NCBI RefSeq assembly: GCF_000426585.1
Contig: NZ_AUFQ01000009.1
Span: forward strand, 1-64,000
DNA from: Segatella baroniae DSM 16972 = JCM 13447
GTDB taxonomy: Bacteria; Bacteroidota; Bacteroidia; Bacteroidales; Bacteroidaceae
DNA length: 64,000 nucleotides
Direction of reading: 5' to 3'
Of this stretch, positions 8,377 to 16,615 are shown in pieces. A program made the position numbers and the translations under genes. The stretch's first letter is position 1. The number at the start of each line of letters is the position of its first letter. The notes beneath the pieces were generated by a model. That model was not told where the DNA came from. It ran no database searches and saw only the letters and a program-made list of their open reading frames with translations.

Positions 8377-9864
8377 ATGATAACATTTACGACAGAAAAC
8401 ATCTTTCTCTTAGGTTCTCTGCTGATATTGATAAGCATTCTGATCAGCAAGACAGGCTACAGGTTCGGCATTCCCACCCTCCTGCTCTTCCTTTTCACGG
8501 GAATGGCCTTCGGAACAAACGGCCTGGGAATCGAATTCAACAGCCTCGAAGATGCGCAGACCATAGGAATGCTCGCGTTGAGTATCATCCTTTTCACCGG
8601 CGGAATGGACACACGGATGAAGGACATCAAGCCCATTCTCGCCCCCGGACTGCTCCTTTCGACGCTCGGCGTCGTCTTCACCACGCTGTTCGTCGGCCTG
8701 TTCATCTACGGCATATCGCGTTTTACACACTTGAACATCCAGCTTTCACTGATTGTCTCGCTGCTTCTGGCGGCCACCATGTCGTCCACCGACTCCGCGT
8801 CGGTCTTCAGTTTGCTGCGCTCGCAGGGCATAGGACTGAAGCACAGGCTGCGTCCCATCCTCGAATTCGAGAGCGGAAGCAACGACCCCATGGCCTACAT
8901 GCTGACCCTAACCTTGGTGGGTGTCATCGCAACGGGCACCTCCTTCTCCGCATCCGACCTGATATTGAGTCTCCTGACGCAGTTCGGAGTGGGCTGCGTC
9001 ATGGGCTTTCTCATGGGCAAAGGGTGCACCTGGCTGCTGAACCGCATAGACCTTCCCAACACCGCGCTCTATCCGGTGCTGCTGTTGAGTGTCATATTGA
9101 TCACCTACACCCTTACGGACAACCTTCACGGCAATGGTTATCTCGCCGTCTACATAGCCGGTCTCATGGTGGGCAACCACAAGTTGAGCTATCGAAAGGA
9201 GATGACGACGTTTCTCGACGGCCTGACCTGGCTCCTGCAAGTGGTCATGTTCCTGACACTCGGCCTACTGGTCAACCCCGTCGACATGCTCGACATCATC
9301 CCAGTGGCCATCGCCATCGGCGCCTTCATGATGTTGATAGCCCGCCCACTGAGCGTGTGGCTCTGCCTTCTCCCTTTCAACGGACTGCCTCCAAAGGCCA
9401 AGTTGTTCCTTTCATGGGTGGGTTTGCGCGGAGCCGTGCCCATCATCTTCGCCACCTATCCCATGCTTGCAGGCGTCAAGGACTCGCATCTGTTGTTCAA
9501 CATCGTCTTTTTCATCACGCTTCTCTCCCTCTCCTTCCAGGGCACCACTATCTCATGGCTGGCCAAGAAGCTGCATTTGGACTGCAAGGAAGAGCCCAAG
9601 AGCGAGTTCGGAATCGAAATTCCGGACAACATCGGGTCGAGACTTCAGGAGATTCTGGTGACCGAAAGCCTGCTCGACAAGGGCAGACTCATCGCCGACT
9701 TGAGCCTGCCCAAGGGAAAACTCATCATGCTGGTCAAGCGCGGCAACAGCTATATCGTGCCCAACGGGCAGGTGGCCTTGCAGCCGAAAGACGTTCTCCT
9801 GACCATATCGGACAAGCGGCTTGCGAAGGAAAACACCACGAAAGCGGACTCCACAGGCTGCTGA
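8377..9864 (+). CDS. Potassium/proton antiporter, CPA1 family (CvrA/NhaP2-like)
   Basis: A 495-residue inner-membrane protein with about 12-13 hydrophobic segments over residues 1-390 (including LLFLFTGMAFG, STDSASVFSLL and GLRGAVPIIFATYP, signatures of CPA1 exchangers) and a cytoplasmic TrkA-C (RCK_C) domain over roughly 410-480 (VTESLLDKGRLIADL, then VPNGQVALQPKDVLLTI). It exchanges K+ or Na+ for protons. The C-terminal domain suggests nucleotide or ion gating. Monocistronic and convergent with the helicase gene. Confidence 0.92.
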   Translation: MITFTTENIFLLGSLLILISILISKTGYRFGIPTLLLFLFTGMAFGTNGLGIEFNSLEDAQTIGMLALSIILFTGGMDTRMKDIKPILAPGLLLSTLGVVFTTLFVGLFIYGISRFTHLNIQLSLIVSLLLAATMSSTDSASVFSLLRSQGIGLKHRLRPILEFESGSNDPMAYMLTLTLVGVIATGTSFSASDLILSLLTQFGVGCVMGFLMGKGCTWLLNRIDLPNTALYPVLLLSVILITYTLTDNLHGNGYLAVYIAGLMVGNHKLSYRKEMTTFLDGLTWLLQVVMFLTLGLLVNPVDMLDIIPVAIAIGAFMMLIARPLSVWLCLLPFNGLPPKAKLFLSWVGLRGAVPIIFATYPMLAGVKDSHLLFNIVFFITLLSLSFQGTTISWLAKKLHLDCKEEPKSEFGIEIPDNIGSRLQEILVTESLLDKGRLIADLSLPKGKLIMLVKRGNSYIVPNGQVALQPKDVLLTISDKRLAKENTTKADSTGC

Positions 9865-9922
9865 AAGGGGCCAGACGCCCCATGCCGATTGACGGCCATC
9901 GGCTTCCGACAATGACGGAACA

Positions 9923-11383
9923 TCATTCCAAGGTGTCTTCCGCTTGATTTTCGGGCCAATTCACCATGTAAAGTTTCTCGGTGGCGCGGGTCATCGCCGT
10001 GTAGAGCCAGTGGATATAGTCGGGTGTGAGCATGTCTTCGGTCATGTAACCCTGGTCCAGATAGATGTGCGCCCACTGCCCACCTTGCGCCTTGTGGCAC
10101 GTGATGGCATAGGCAAACTTGATTTGCAAGGCGTTGAAATAGGCGTCCTGCTTCAGTTTGGCCATGCGGTCACACTTCAAGGGCACGTCGGCATAGTCCT
10201 CCATCACCCGCTGGAAGAGCTGCTCGTTCTGCTCCCTGGTCAAGGCTGGGGCCTCCGTCGTGAGCGCTTCGAGCACCACCGTCTGGTCCATTTCCAGCTG
10301 GTCGTAGTCGGGAAAGCGCAAGGTGACATCGGCAAAGTGGAACCCATAGAGTTCACGGACATTCCTGACACGGCACACGCGGGCCCTGTCGCCATTGGCG
10401 ATGAAGCCCAGCCGCTGTCCGTCGGACGGCTGTGGCGCGTCGTCGATATATTTGTTTTTGACCACCATCACCATATCGCCCGTCGACAGCAGTTCCTCGC
10501 AGTCCAGAATCGTGTTTCTGATACCCTGATTGTAGATGTTCGCCCGCTTGTTGCTGCGGGTTATCACCATCGTTTCGTCCACGCCCACCTCACTGTAGCT
10601 GCCATTCAACGCTTCTATCAGCTCGTTGCCGGGTACCACCTGGATGTCGGCGAAGGCCTTGAAGCGAATCCGTGGCAACGCAAGACGGAAGGGGGCGCCG
10701 TCCGCCGAAGCCTCCAGCATGTGCCGAATGACCGTGGCATTATAGAGGATTCCGCTCTCCCGACCCTGCCTCACCACCTCGTTGAGGTCGCAGGCATACA
10801 CTTTCAGCCCCATACTTTCCATCTGCACGACGCTCAGCGCGGGCGACTCCTGTTCGCCCACGGGCGGCAACTGCGCCTTGTCGCCAATCAGCAACATGCG
10901 GCAGTTGCGCCCCGAATAGACGAAACGCACCAAATCGTCCAGCAGATTGCCCGAGCCGAAGCTGCCGCCGGCCTCGTTTCGGGTGCCGGCGACCATCGAC
11001 GCCTCGTCCACCATGAAGAGGGTGTCGGCAGCCAGGTTGTCGTTCAAGTTGAATTCGCCGTACAATCCGTGATAACTCCGCTCACGATAGATGCGCCGAT
11101 GGATGGTGAAGGCCTTGCTCCCGCTGTTGAGCGAGAACACCTTGGCGGCCCTTCCGGTGGGTGCCATCAGTACGAGCTTCTGCCGAAGTCGGGCCAATGA
11201 GCGGACGATGGCCCCGGCCAGACTCGTCTTTCCCGTACCCGCCGACCCTCGGAGCAGCATGACCGTCCGTGGATTGCGGTCGAACAGGAACTCGGCAAAC
11301 GTCTCCAAGGCTCTGCGTTGGTCGCCCGTGGGGACATAGCCCAACCCTTGTTCTACCTGAAACGTCAATTCGTCTGTTATCAT
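9923..11383 (-). CDS. RecD-like ATP-dependent DNA helicase (SF1B)
   Basis: A 486-residue helicase with Walker A GSAGTGKT (residues 46-53), motif Ia APTGRAAKVF, Walker B FMVDEASMV, a Q-x-P-P motif LIGDKAQLPPVGEQ, and the C-terminal motif YAITCHKAQGGQW of UvrD_C_2/RecD-type enzymes. It lacks the long N-terminal domain of RecD2 and is not beside recB/recC, so it is the short Bacteroidetes RecD-like/Dda-like helicase. It should act 5'-3' on DNA. No promoter with both consensus elements was found upstream. Confidence 0.9.
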   Translation of the reverse strand: MITDELTFQVEQGLGYVPTGDQRRALETFAEFLFDRNPRTVMLLRGSAGTGKTSLAGAIVRSLARLRQKLVLMAPTGRAAKVFSLNSGSKAFTIHRRIYRERSYHGLYGEFNLNDNLAADTLFMVDEASMVAGTRNEAGGSFGSGNLLDDLVRFVYSGRNCRMLLIGDKAQLPPVGEQESPALSVVQMESMGLKVYACDLNEVVRQGRESGILYNATVIRHMLEASADGAPFRLALPRIRFKAFADIQVVPGNELIEALNGSYSEVGVDETMVITRSNKRANIYNQGIRNTILDCEELLSTGDMVMVVKNKYIDDAPQPSDGQRLGFIANGDRARVCRVRNVRELYGFHFADVTLRFPDYDQLEMDQTVVLEALTTEAPALTREQNEQLFQRVMEDYADVPLKCDRMAKLKQDAYFNALQIKFAYAITCHKAQGGQWAHIYLDQGYMTEDMLTPDYIHWLYTAMTRATEKLYMVNWPENQAEDTLE

Positions 11384-11461
11384 ATATTAATTCATGAGGC
11401 GGCAAAACGCCTTGCTTCTTTTTTTATTAACTTTGCAACAATGCTGCAAAAATATAAATAA

Positions 11462-11917
11462 ATGCCGTACAAATATATCAAAACAGGCAATAATTTCATG
11501 CTTTCACTCTGCGTGGCGGCCCTTGCGGTTCTTTGTTTTCTGAGCGTCTATTCGCCCATTCGCTTCCAAGAAGAACGGCAACGCCGCGAAATGACGGTGC
11601 AAAAGCGCATGAAAGCCATTCTGCAAGCCGAACGGGCCTACCTCCACCAGCACCACACCTACACGGGAAACCTGCAAGACCTGGTGGCCGAAGGGCTGCT
11701 GCCCGACAGCTTTCAGTACATTCCCTACGCCCACCGGCGCAAGTTCGACGTCCAGGCCACCATGCAACTGACCAAGAGCGGACGCCAGGTGCCGCAGGTA
11801 CTGTGCCGCACCGGCTATGAAGACTACCTGCGGGGACTGGACCGCGACCGCATCGCCAACCTCATGGAAGAGGCCGCCGAGAAAGGTGTTTTCCCCGGAC
11901 TGGAAACCAGCGATTGA
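11462..11917 (+). CDS. Hypothetical single-pass membrane protein (pseudopilin-like outline)
   Basis: A 151-residue protein with one N-terminal membrane segment (residues 11-30, FMLSLCVAALAVLCFLSVYS) followed by a periplasmic-side domain with RMKAILQAERAYLHQHHTYT and a tail rich in acidic helices. The architecture (TM helix, amphipathic helix, then a small domain) resembles minor pseudopilins, but there is no prepilin peptidase motif. A -7 box TAACTTTG lies at 11428-11435. No specific family recognised. It may be cotranscribed with the phosphodiesterase 63 bp downstream. Confidence 0.7.
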   Translation: MPYKYIKTGNNFMLSLCVAALAVLCFLSVYSPIRFQEERQRREMTVQKRMKAILQAERAYLHQHHTYTGNLQDLVAEGLLPDSFQYIPYAHRRKFDVQATMQLTKSGRQVPQVLCRTGYEDYLRGLDRDRIANLMEEAAEKGVFPGLETSD

Positions 11918-11980
11918 ACAACGGCCGCGCCGTCCGGCCACAAAATGAACCCAAGAGCCCAACCCAAACAACATCATCAC

Positions 11981-12514
11981 ATGAAATATCTCATCATTTC
12001 CGACATCCACGGCTCACTGCCGGCCCTGGAGAAAGCACTCCTTTTCTATCGCCGACAGCACTGCGACATGCTCTGTGTCCTGGGCGACATCCTCAACTAC
12101 GGCCCGCGCAACGGCCTTCCCGAAGGCCTCGACCCCAAGGCCATCGCCGAAAAGCTCAACGCCATGGCCGACGACATCGTGGCCATACGGGGCAACTGCG
12201 ATTCCGAAGTGGACCAAATGCTCATCGACTTCCCCATCATGCAGGACTACATGCTGCTGATGGACAACGGCAAGCGCATACTCCTCACCCACGGACATAT
12301 ATATAATAAGGAGAAACTGCCCAAAGGGCACTTCGATTACGTCTTCTACGGCCACACCCACCTTTGGGAACTCACCCTGCAAGCACAGACAATCGTCTGC
12401 AACACCGGTTCCATCACCTTCCCCAAAGGCGGCAATCCGCCGACGCTGGCCACCTACGAAGACGGCCGCGTGCGGGTGTTCACGCTCGACGGCGAACCGT
12501 TGGCGGAAAAATGA
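11981..12514 (+). CDS. yfcE: YfcE-type metallophosphoesterase (phosphodiesterase)
   Basis: A 177-residue calcineurin-like phosphoesterase with all five metal-site motifs in order: SDIHGS (D-x-H), GDILNYGPRN (GD), GNCDSE (GN-D), THGHIYN (H) and GHTHLWE (GHTH). YfcE/MJ0936-type enzymes hydrolyse phosphodiesters with Mn. I start at MKYLIISDIHG rather than at the ATG 36 bp upstream, because family members begin right at the first strand. Confidence 0.9.
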   Translation: MKYLIISDIHGSLPALEKALLFYRRQHCDMLCVLGDILNYGPRNGLPEGLDPKAIAEKLNAMADDIVAIRGNCDSEVDQMLIDFPIMQDYMLLMDNGKRILLTHGHIYNKEKLPKGHFDYVFYGHTHLWELTLQAQTIVCNTGSITFPKGGNPPTLATYEDGRVRVFTLDGEPLAEK

Positions 12515-12547
12515 GCCTGCCAACGGTTTTCTTCCACACGCTCAACC

Positions 12548-12615
12548 TTTAGGGATTTCCCCCTCCCCGTTTAGGGAAAATCCACTTTCTTCATCGTTTT
12601 ATTGCCCTATCTTTG
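12548..12615 (+). promoter_or_regulatory. Operator-like TAGGG dyads plus -7 box before the Arg/Gly-rich protein gene
   Basis: Two related elements, TTTAGGGATTTCCCCC (12548-12563) and GTTTAGGGAAAATCC (12569-12583), lie 22 bp apart, followed by a -7 box TATCTTTG at 12608-12615. The -33 TTTG is missing at the expected place, so an activator bound at the dyads is plausible. A very similar element precedes the lipoprotein gene at 25766-26323. Confidence 0.5.
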
Positions 12616-12635
12616 CATCAGAAAGTCAAGGCAAG

Positions 12636-12672
12636 GCCTCCGGCGACCCGGCCGTCGCCGACCCGCCGAGGC
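12636..12672 (+). promoter_or_regulatory. GC-rich hairpin in the 5' leader
   Basis: GCCTC-CGGCGAC-loop CCGGCC-GTCGCCG, bulge, then GAGGC. It lies between the -7 box at 12608-12615 and the ATG at 12711, hence inside the transcribed leader of about 95 nt. Confidence 0.5.
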
Positions 12673-12710
12673 TCGAAGCAAAGAAACAAGACAACCATTT
12701 AAACCCTGAA

Positions 12711-13784
12711 ATGATGAAGAAGTTTATCTTAGCCCTTACAGCACTGTTGACATTGACAGGCTCGGCCCAAGCCATGAGCTACGAACAGGCTCGCGAACAG
12801 GCCCTCTTCCTCACGGACAAGATGGCTTATGAACTCAATCTCACCGACGACCAGTATGAGGCTGCATACGAAGTGAACCTCGACTACCTGCTGAGCATCG
12901 ACGACTATAACGACCTCTACGGCACTTGCTGGCAGCAACGCAACCTCGACTTAAGCTACATCCTGCTGGATTGGCAATACCAGTCCTACCTTGCGGCCAG
13001 CTACTTCCATCGCCCGCTCTATTGGAACGCAGGCTATTGGCACTTCGGCGTCTACGCCCGCTATCCCCGCCGCGACTATTTCTACTTCGGACGGCCGTCC
13101 TTTGTCACCGTATATCGTGGCGGACACAGCTGGAGAGTGAACGGAGGACGCTCCTGGTACTATGGCCGCAGCTTCGGACGAATGCCTCACCGCAGGGAGT
13201 TCTTCGGCATGCGCGACGGCTACAACCGTGGAGATTACGGCCGGGGATACCGCCGTGGCGACTTCGGACGCGACAACCGGGGCTTCAACGGCCGCCGATT
13301 CGAAAACCGCTCCTACGACAATCGCTCGTATGAAAGCCGCGACGACCGCCGCCCGATGGACAACGACTCCTATGACAAACGCTCTTTCGACTCACGTTCA
13401 GGCGGCCGGTTCAGCAGCGGCGCCACCATACGCGACGACCGCAGCAGCACCTATCAGGGCCAACGCTCGACGGAAAGCAGGTCGATGGGCAGCTTCGGCA
13501 ACCGCAGCTACGGTTCGTTTGAAAACCGCCAGAGCAGCACCCGCACCACCGTCACGCGTCCCGGACCGAGCGAAAGAGGCTCGTTCGGCGACAACCGCTT
13601 CGACAGCAACCGCGGCAACTCCACTCCAAGTCCCTCGTTCACGCCTCGTTCCGCCAACGGATTCAGCAGCTTCGGCAACCGCGGCAGCTTCAATTCAGAC
13701 CGCAACCAGACGGGCGGCGCCCGCAGCGGAGGCTCGTTCGGTGGCGGCGCTCACAGCAGAGGCAGCTTCGGAACAAGAAAATGA
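12711..13784 (+). CDS. Secreted low-complexity Arg/Gly/Ser/Asn-rich protein
   Basis: A 357-residue protein with a clear Sec signal peptide (MMKKFILALTALLTLTGSAQ, cleavage likely after AQA). Residues 22-100 form a folded-looking region with EQAREQALFLTDKMAYELNL and DYNDLYGTCWQQRN, an aromatic-rich stretch follows, and from about residue 145 to the end there is a disordered region of short repeats (RSYDNRSYESRD, GSFGNRSYGSFENR). Similar secreted proteins occur in Bacteroides but have no known function. Expression probably depends on the TAGGG dyads and structured leader upstream. The second ATG (12714) is an equally good start. Confidence 0.8.
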   Translation: MMKKFILALTALLTLTGSAQAMSYEQAREQALFLTDKMAYELNLTDDQYEAAYEVNLDYLLSIDDYNDLYGTCWQQRNLDLSYILLDWQYQSYLAASYFHRPLYWNAGYWHFGVYARYPRRDYFYFGRPSFVTVYRGGHSWRVNGGRSWYYGRSFGRMPHRREFFGMRDGYNRGDYGRGYRRGDFGRDNRGFNGRRFENRSYDNRSYESRDDRRPMDNDSYDKRSFDSRSGGRFSSGATIRDDRSSTYQGQRSTESRSMGSFGNRSYGSFENRQSSTRTTVTRPGPSERGSFGDNRFDSNRGNSTPSPSFTPRSANGFSSFGNRGSFNSDRNQTGGARSGGSFGGGAHSRGSFGTRK

Positions 13785-13877
13785 CAATAGGTAAACAGGT
13801 AAAACAGATATAGGATAACGCATGCCGCATCGAAAAAACGGCAGTCATGCCGGACGACAGGCAGCAAGTCTCAAAAA

Positions 13878-14024
13878 TAGAGAGCCATAAAACAGGGCAA
13901 AAAGATTGACAATGAAATTGGAGATTTATGAAAAATCAAGTGAAACAAAACGACATCCATCGTTGAAGAGCTATAAAAATCAAGGTTTATGGAATGAAAC
14001 TCATCGTTAGAGAGCTATAAAAAA
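13878..14024 (+). repeat. Degenerate direct repeats (GAGAGCYATAAAA, three copies)
   Basis: GAGAGCCATAAAA (near 13881), GAAGAGCTATAAAAA (near 13963) and AGAGAGCTATAAAAA (near 14009) recur, the last two preceded by CATCGTT and followed by the same ~46-bp period. This ~300-bp gap between convergent genes otherwise holds only a terminator. The repeats are too few and too degenerate to call a CRISPR. Confidence 0.4.
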
Positions 14025-14025
14025 G

Positions 14026-14057
14026 GAAGAGGATTTTCTGTGAAGAAAGTCCTCTTC
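14026..14057. terminator. Terminator between convergent genes
   Basis: GAAGAGGA and TCCTCTTC form the stem, extended inward by TTTTC/GAAA pairing. It lies just before the convergent stop of the histidine phosphatase gene. T-rich flanks are weak on both strands. Confidence 0.55.
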
Positions 14058-14093
14058 ATTCGTTTCCACAAGGCTCCGAAACCCATGCCCATC

Positions 14094-14603
14094 TCACAAC
14101 ATCAGCACGCGCACTTCGGCGTTGCCCATCTTTTCCACCTCGTTCATGGGCTTGTCGAAATACACACTCTGCACGGCCTTGTTCACGATACCATGCCCCA
14201 CGGCCAGCACCGTCTTGCCTTCATAGCGCGTCCTGACCATCGCGAGGAAGCGGCGGGCGCGCTCCTTGATCGCCTCCAGCGACTCCACGTTCCGCGGCCA
14301 TTCCCTCACGGCCTGCAGGTCGGGGATGTATCGTCCCGTGAAGTCTCCCCAGTCGCGTTCGCGCAGCAGCGTCGTCGTCTCCACCGGCTTGTGGTGTGGC
14401 TCGGCAATGATCTCACAAGTCTGGACGGCCCGGTGCAGGTCGCTGGCCATGAACACGTCGATGGCGGCGTTCCGCATTCTGTCGCGCACCTCCTCGGCCT
14501 GCCTGACGCCCGTCTGATTGAGCCTTCCAGGCTCCTGTCCTTGCAGAATCTTGGCGGCGTTGTCCACCGTCTCGCCGTGGCGGACCAGATATAATTTCGT
14601 CAT
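14094..14603 (-). CDS. Histidine phosphatase family protein (phosphoglycerate mutase-like)
   Basis: A 169-residue histidine phosphatase starting MTKLYLVRHGETVDNAAK: the RHGE motif carries the phosphohistidine at residue 9. The second conserved histidine lies in LAVGHGIVNKAV, and the proton donor glutamate is likely in LLRERDWGDFTG. Substrate unknown; candidates are alpha-ribazole phosphate, phosphosugars or nucleotides. A -7 box TAATTTTG lies at 14632-14625. Confidence 0.9.
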   Translation of the reverse strand: MTKLYLVRHGETVDNAAKILQGQEPGRLNQTGVRQAEEVRDRMRNAAIDVFMASDLHRAVQTCEIIAEPHHKPVETTTLLRERDWGDFTGRYIPDLQAVREWPRNVESLEAIKERARRFLAMVRTRYEGKTVLAVGHGIVNKAVQSVYFDKPMNEVEKMGNAEVRVLML

Positions 14604-14698
14604 ATACTTGCTTTTGATTCAGCGCAAAATTATAAAATTCCTCTGAAAAACTTAATTATTTTCGTACTTTTGCAGCATAACGTCACACCAACTATCGT

Positions 14699-15361
14699 AT
14701 GAGAGTATTACAAAGTTCTTTTTTCAGGGCCATCATCGCCATCGTCATCGGCGCGTTGCTCGTCCAATATCGCGAACAGACCGTACAGTGGATCACCATC
14801 GCCATCGGCGTCATGTTCTTTCTGTCGGGTATCATCTCCTGTGCCACCTACTTCAGTGCCCGCCGCAGCGCCGCTTCGACCGTCCCGCTCTTCGACGACG
14901 ACGGACAGCGCATAGAGCCGCTGCAACCCAACTTCCCCATCGTGGGCCTGGGAAGCCTGATTCTGGGCGTCATCCTGGCCCTCATGCCCGCCACGTTCAT
15001 CGACTGGCTCATGTACATCATGGCAGCCATCCTCATCCTGGGAGCCGTCAACCAGTTCGTCAACCTGGCCTCGGCCAGGAAGTTCGCCCACGTAGGCGCC
15101 TTCTATTGGGTCATGCCTTCGCTAATACTGCTCGTCGGGCTCCTCGCCATCCTCTATCCCCGGGCCATCGCCTCCGCCCCCCTGTTCGTCCTGGGCTGGT
15201 GCATGATGGTCTACGGCGTGGTGGAAAGCCTCAACTCCATCAAGATACACCGCTGCCGCCGCGCCTTTGCCAAGGCCGAGGAAGCCCGCAGGGCACGGCA
15301 GCAACTGCAGCAATCAGCCGACAGCCAGGCAGAGGACGCAACGACCGACAAGGCCGAATAG
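14699..15361 (+). CDS. DUF308 (HdeD-like) membrane protein
   Basis: A 220-residue integral membrane protein with six predicted helices in two groups of three (FFRAIIAIVIGALLV, ITIAIGVMFFLSGII; IVGLGSLILGVILALMPATF; WLMYIMAAILILGAVNQFV; VMPSLILLVGLLAILYP; PLFVLGWCMMVYGVVESL), the pattern of HdeD/DUF308 proteins. The tail is charged and Gln/Ala-rich. HdeD is linked to acid resistance in enterobacteria; the role here is unknown. A -7 box TACTTTTG lies at 14665-14672. Confidence 0.85.
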   Translation: MRVLQSSFFRAIIAIVIGALLVQYREQTVQWITIAIGVMFFLSGIISCATYFSARRSAASTVPLFDDDGQRIEPLQPNFPIVGLGSLILGVILALMPATFIDWLMYIMAAILILGAVNQFVNLASARKFAHVGAFYWVMPSLILLVGLLAILYPRAIASAPLFVLGWCMMVYGVVESLNSIKIHRCRRAFAKAEEARRARQQLQQSADSQAEDATTDKAE

Positions 15362-15427
15362 CCTGGCAAGGCATGCCAAACAACCGATAAAGACACCACT
15401 CCACTTTCCCTTCGCTGCCCTTCGACC

Positions 15428-15515
15428 TCCTGAAAGCAGCCTTTTTGCCACGCAATCGCTGGCCTTTCGCACGCTGAAAGCTGGCCTTTCACCGGCCGAA
15501 AGCAGCCCTTTCACA
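15428..15515. repeat. 22-bp phased repeat array (array 3, 4 units)
   Basis: Four consecutive 22-bp units with cores such as GAAAGCAGCCTTT, GAAAGCTGGCCTTT and GAAAGCAGCCCTTT, directly 3' of the DUF308 gene. Phase and core match the other arrays. Confidence 0.8.
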
Positions 15516-15547
15516 GCCCACCCGCTCGTCCACCGGCTCGCCACCGC

Positions 15548-15900
15548 CTTTCCAAAACCAGCATCGCGTCTATCTTCGAATACAGCAAGCGACTGCTCGG
15601 ACATTCTCTGAACGACGTCGTGGACAAGACGACATTCGAGGAGTCGAACCTGCAAGGACAAGGGAAAGGCGGACTGGGACAGATGATCGAGCAGTGTTCC
15701 CGTGTGCGAGTGGAGACCTTCATGATGACTTCACCCCATGATTCTCGACAAAGCATTCTTCCGGACAATACCACAGTAAGGCCTGAAAATGGCGGAGGAA
15801 CACTGGACAGACATTGAATGCAACCTACTGGTGGGCGAATTTCCCTGCCGGGACTATGCGGAGGCGACGCCACAGAAGCGGGCGGACGGCATAGAAGGCA
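15548..15900 (+). pseudogene. Relic of a MutH/Sau3AI-type restriction endonuclease
   Basis: A frame running to TGA 15815-15817 carries IFEYSKRLLGHSLNDVVDKT and then GQGKGGLGQMIEQ, resembling the start of MutH/Sau3AI-type nucleases (helix, short loop, KGxxGxxxE). After residue Q the sequence no longer fits the family: the catalytic D...ExK segment is missing. A second fragment in another frame from 15789 has EEHWTDIECNLLVGEF, resembling the C-terminal W..I...I..G helix of MutH. This suggests internal deletion and frameshift. No start codon, methyltransferase or intact R-M gene is adjacent. The family assignment is from motif memory. Confidence 0.45.
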
Positions 15901-15915
15901 AGAAAGCATACAACA

Positions 15916-15966
15916 GGCAAAGTGCCGTTTTGTTCAAAACACATTGGACCAAAACGGCACTTTGCC
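15916..15966. terminator. Perfect 16-bp hairpin downstream of udk
   Basis: GGCAAAGTGCCGTTTT and AAAACGGCACTTTGCC are perfect inverted copies around a 19-nt loop. It lies 14 bp past the stop of udk (minus strand) and so is the likely end of the nuclease-UDG-udk operon. Confidence 0.65.
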
Positions 15967-15979
15967 ATTGCATGCGGGC

Positions 15980-16615
15980 TTATTCCGTAGGAACGAGGCC
16001 CTCGATATACTTGCAGAGAATGCCGATTCCCTTGGCGTTTTCGCCGCCTTGCGGGATGATGAGGTCGGCATAACGCTTGGTCGGCTCGATGAACTGCTCG
16101 TGCATGGGCTTCAACACTTCCAGGTAGCGGTCTACAACCATGGAAACCGTCCGCCCGCGGTCTATCGTGTCGCGCTGGATGTTGCGTATCAACCGTTCGT
16201 CGGAGTCGCAGTCCACGAATATTTTCAAGTCCATCAGGTCGCGCAACTTCTTGTTGAGCAACGTCATAATGCCTTCGATGATGATGACCGGCTTGGGTTC
16301 TACGTGGATGGTTTCGGGCAGTCGGTTGCATTTCAGGTAGCTGTAGGTGGGCTGTTCGACGGCCCTGCCCTCGCGAAGTTCGTTCACCTGCTTGTGCAGC
16401 AGCTTCCAATCGAAAGCGTCGGGATGGTCGAAATTGATCTGATGGCGCTCTTCGTCGGTCATGCCCGTCGTGTCGTTGTAATAGGAATCGAGCGGAACGA
16501 CCGCCACGAAATGGGGCGGCAGCGCCTCGACAATCTTCCTCACGACGGTCGACTTGCCGCTTCCGGTGCCGCCGGCAATGCCGATGATGGTGATTTTATC
16601 TATAGGAATGCTCAT
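15980..16615 (-). CDS. udk: Uridine kinase
   Basis: A 211-residue uridine/cytidine kinase that phosphorylates uridine or cytidine for pyrimidine salvage. The P-loop GGTGSGKST lies at residues 15-23, LDSYYND is the substrate-binding aspartate region, NFDHPDAFDW and IIIEGIM are family hallmarks, and DTIDRGRTVSMVVDRYLEVL is the lid. Its ATG overlaps the UDG-family stop by ATGA, the last gene of a three-gene operon headed by a secreted nuclease, which fits use of nucleosides released from nucleic acids. Confidence 0.95.
   Translation of the reverse strand: MSIPIDKITIIGIAGGTGSGKSTVVRKIVEALPPHFVAVVPLDSYYNDTTGMTDEERHQINFDHPDAFDWKLLHKQVNELREGRAVEQPTYSYLKCNRLPETIHVEPKPVIIIEGIMTLLNKKLRDLMDLKIFVDCDSDERLIRNIQRDTIDRGRTVSMVVDRYLEVLKPMHEQFIEPTKRYADLIIPQGGENAKGIGILCKYIEGLVPTE

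Noticed and set aside
13878..14024. CRISPR or tracrRNA-like repeats
   Set aside because: Only three degenerate copies, unequal spacing, no cas gene.
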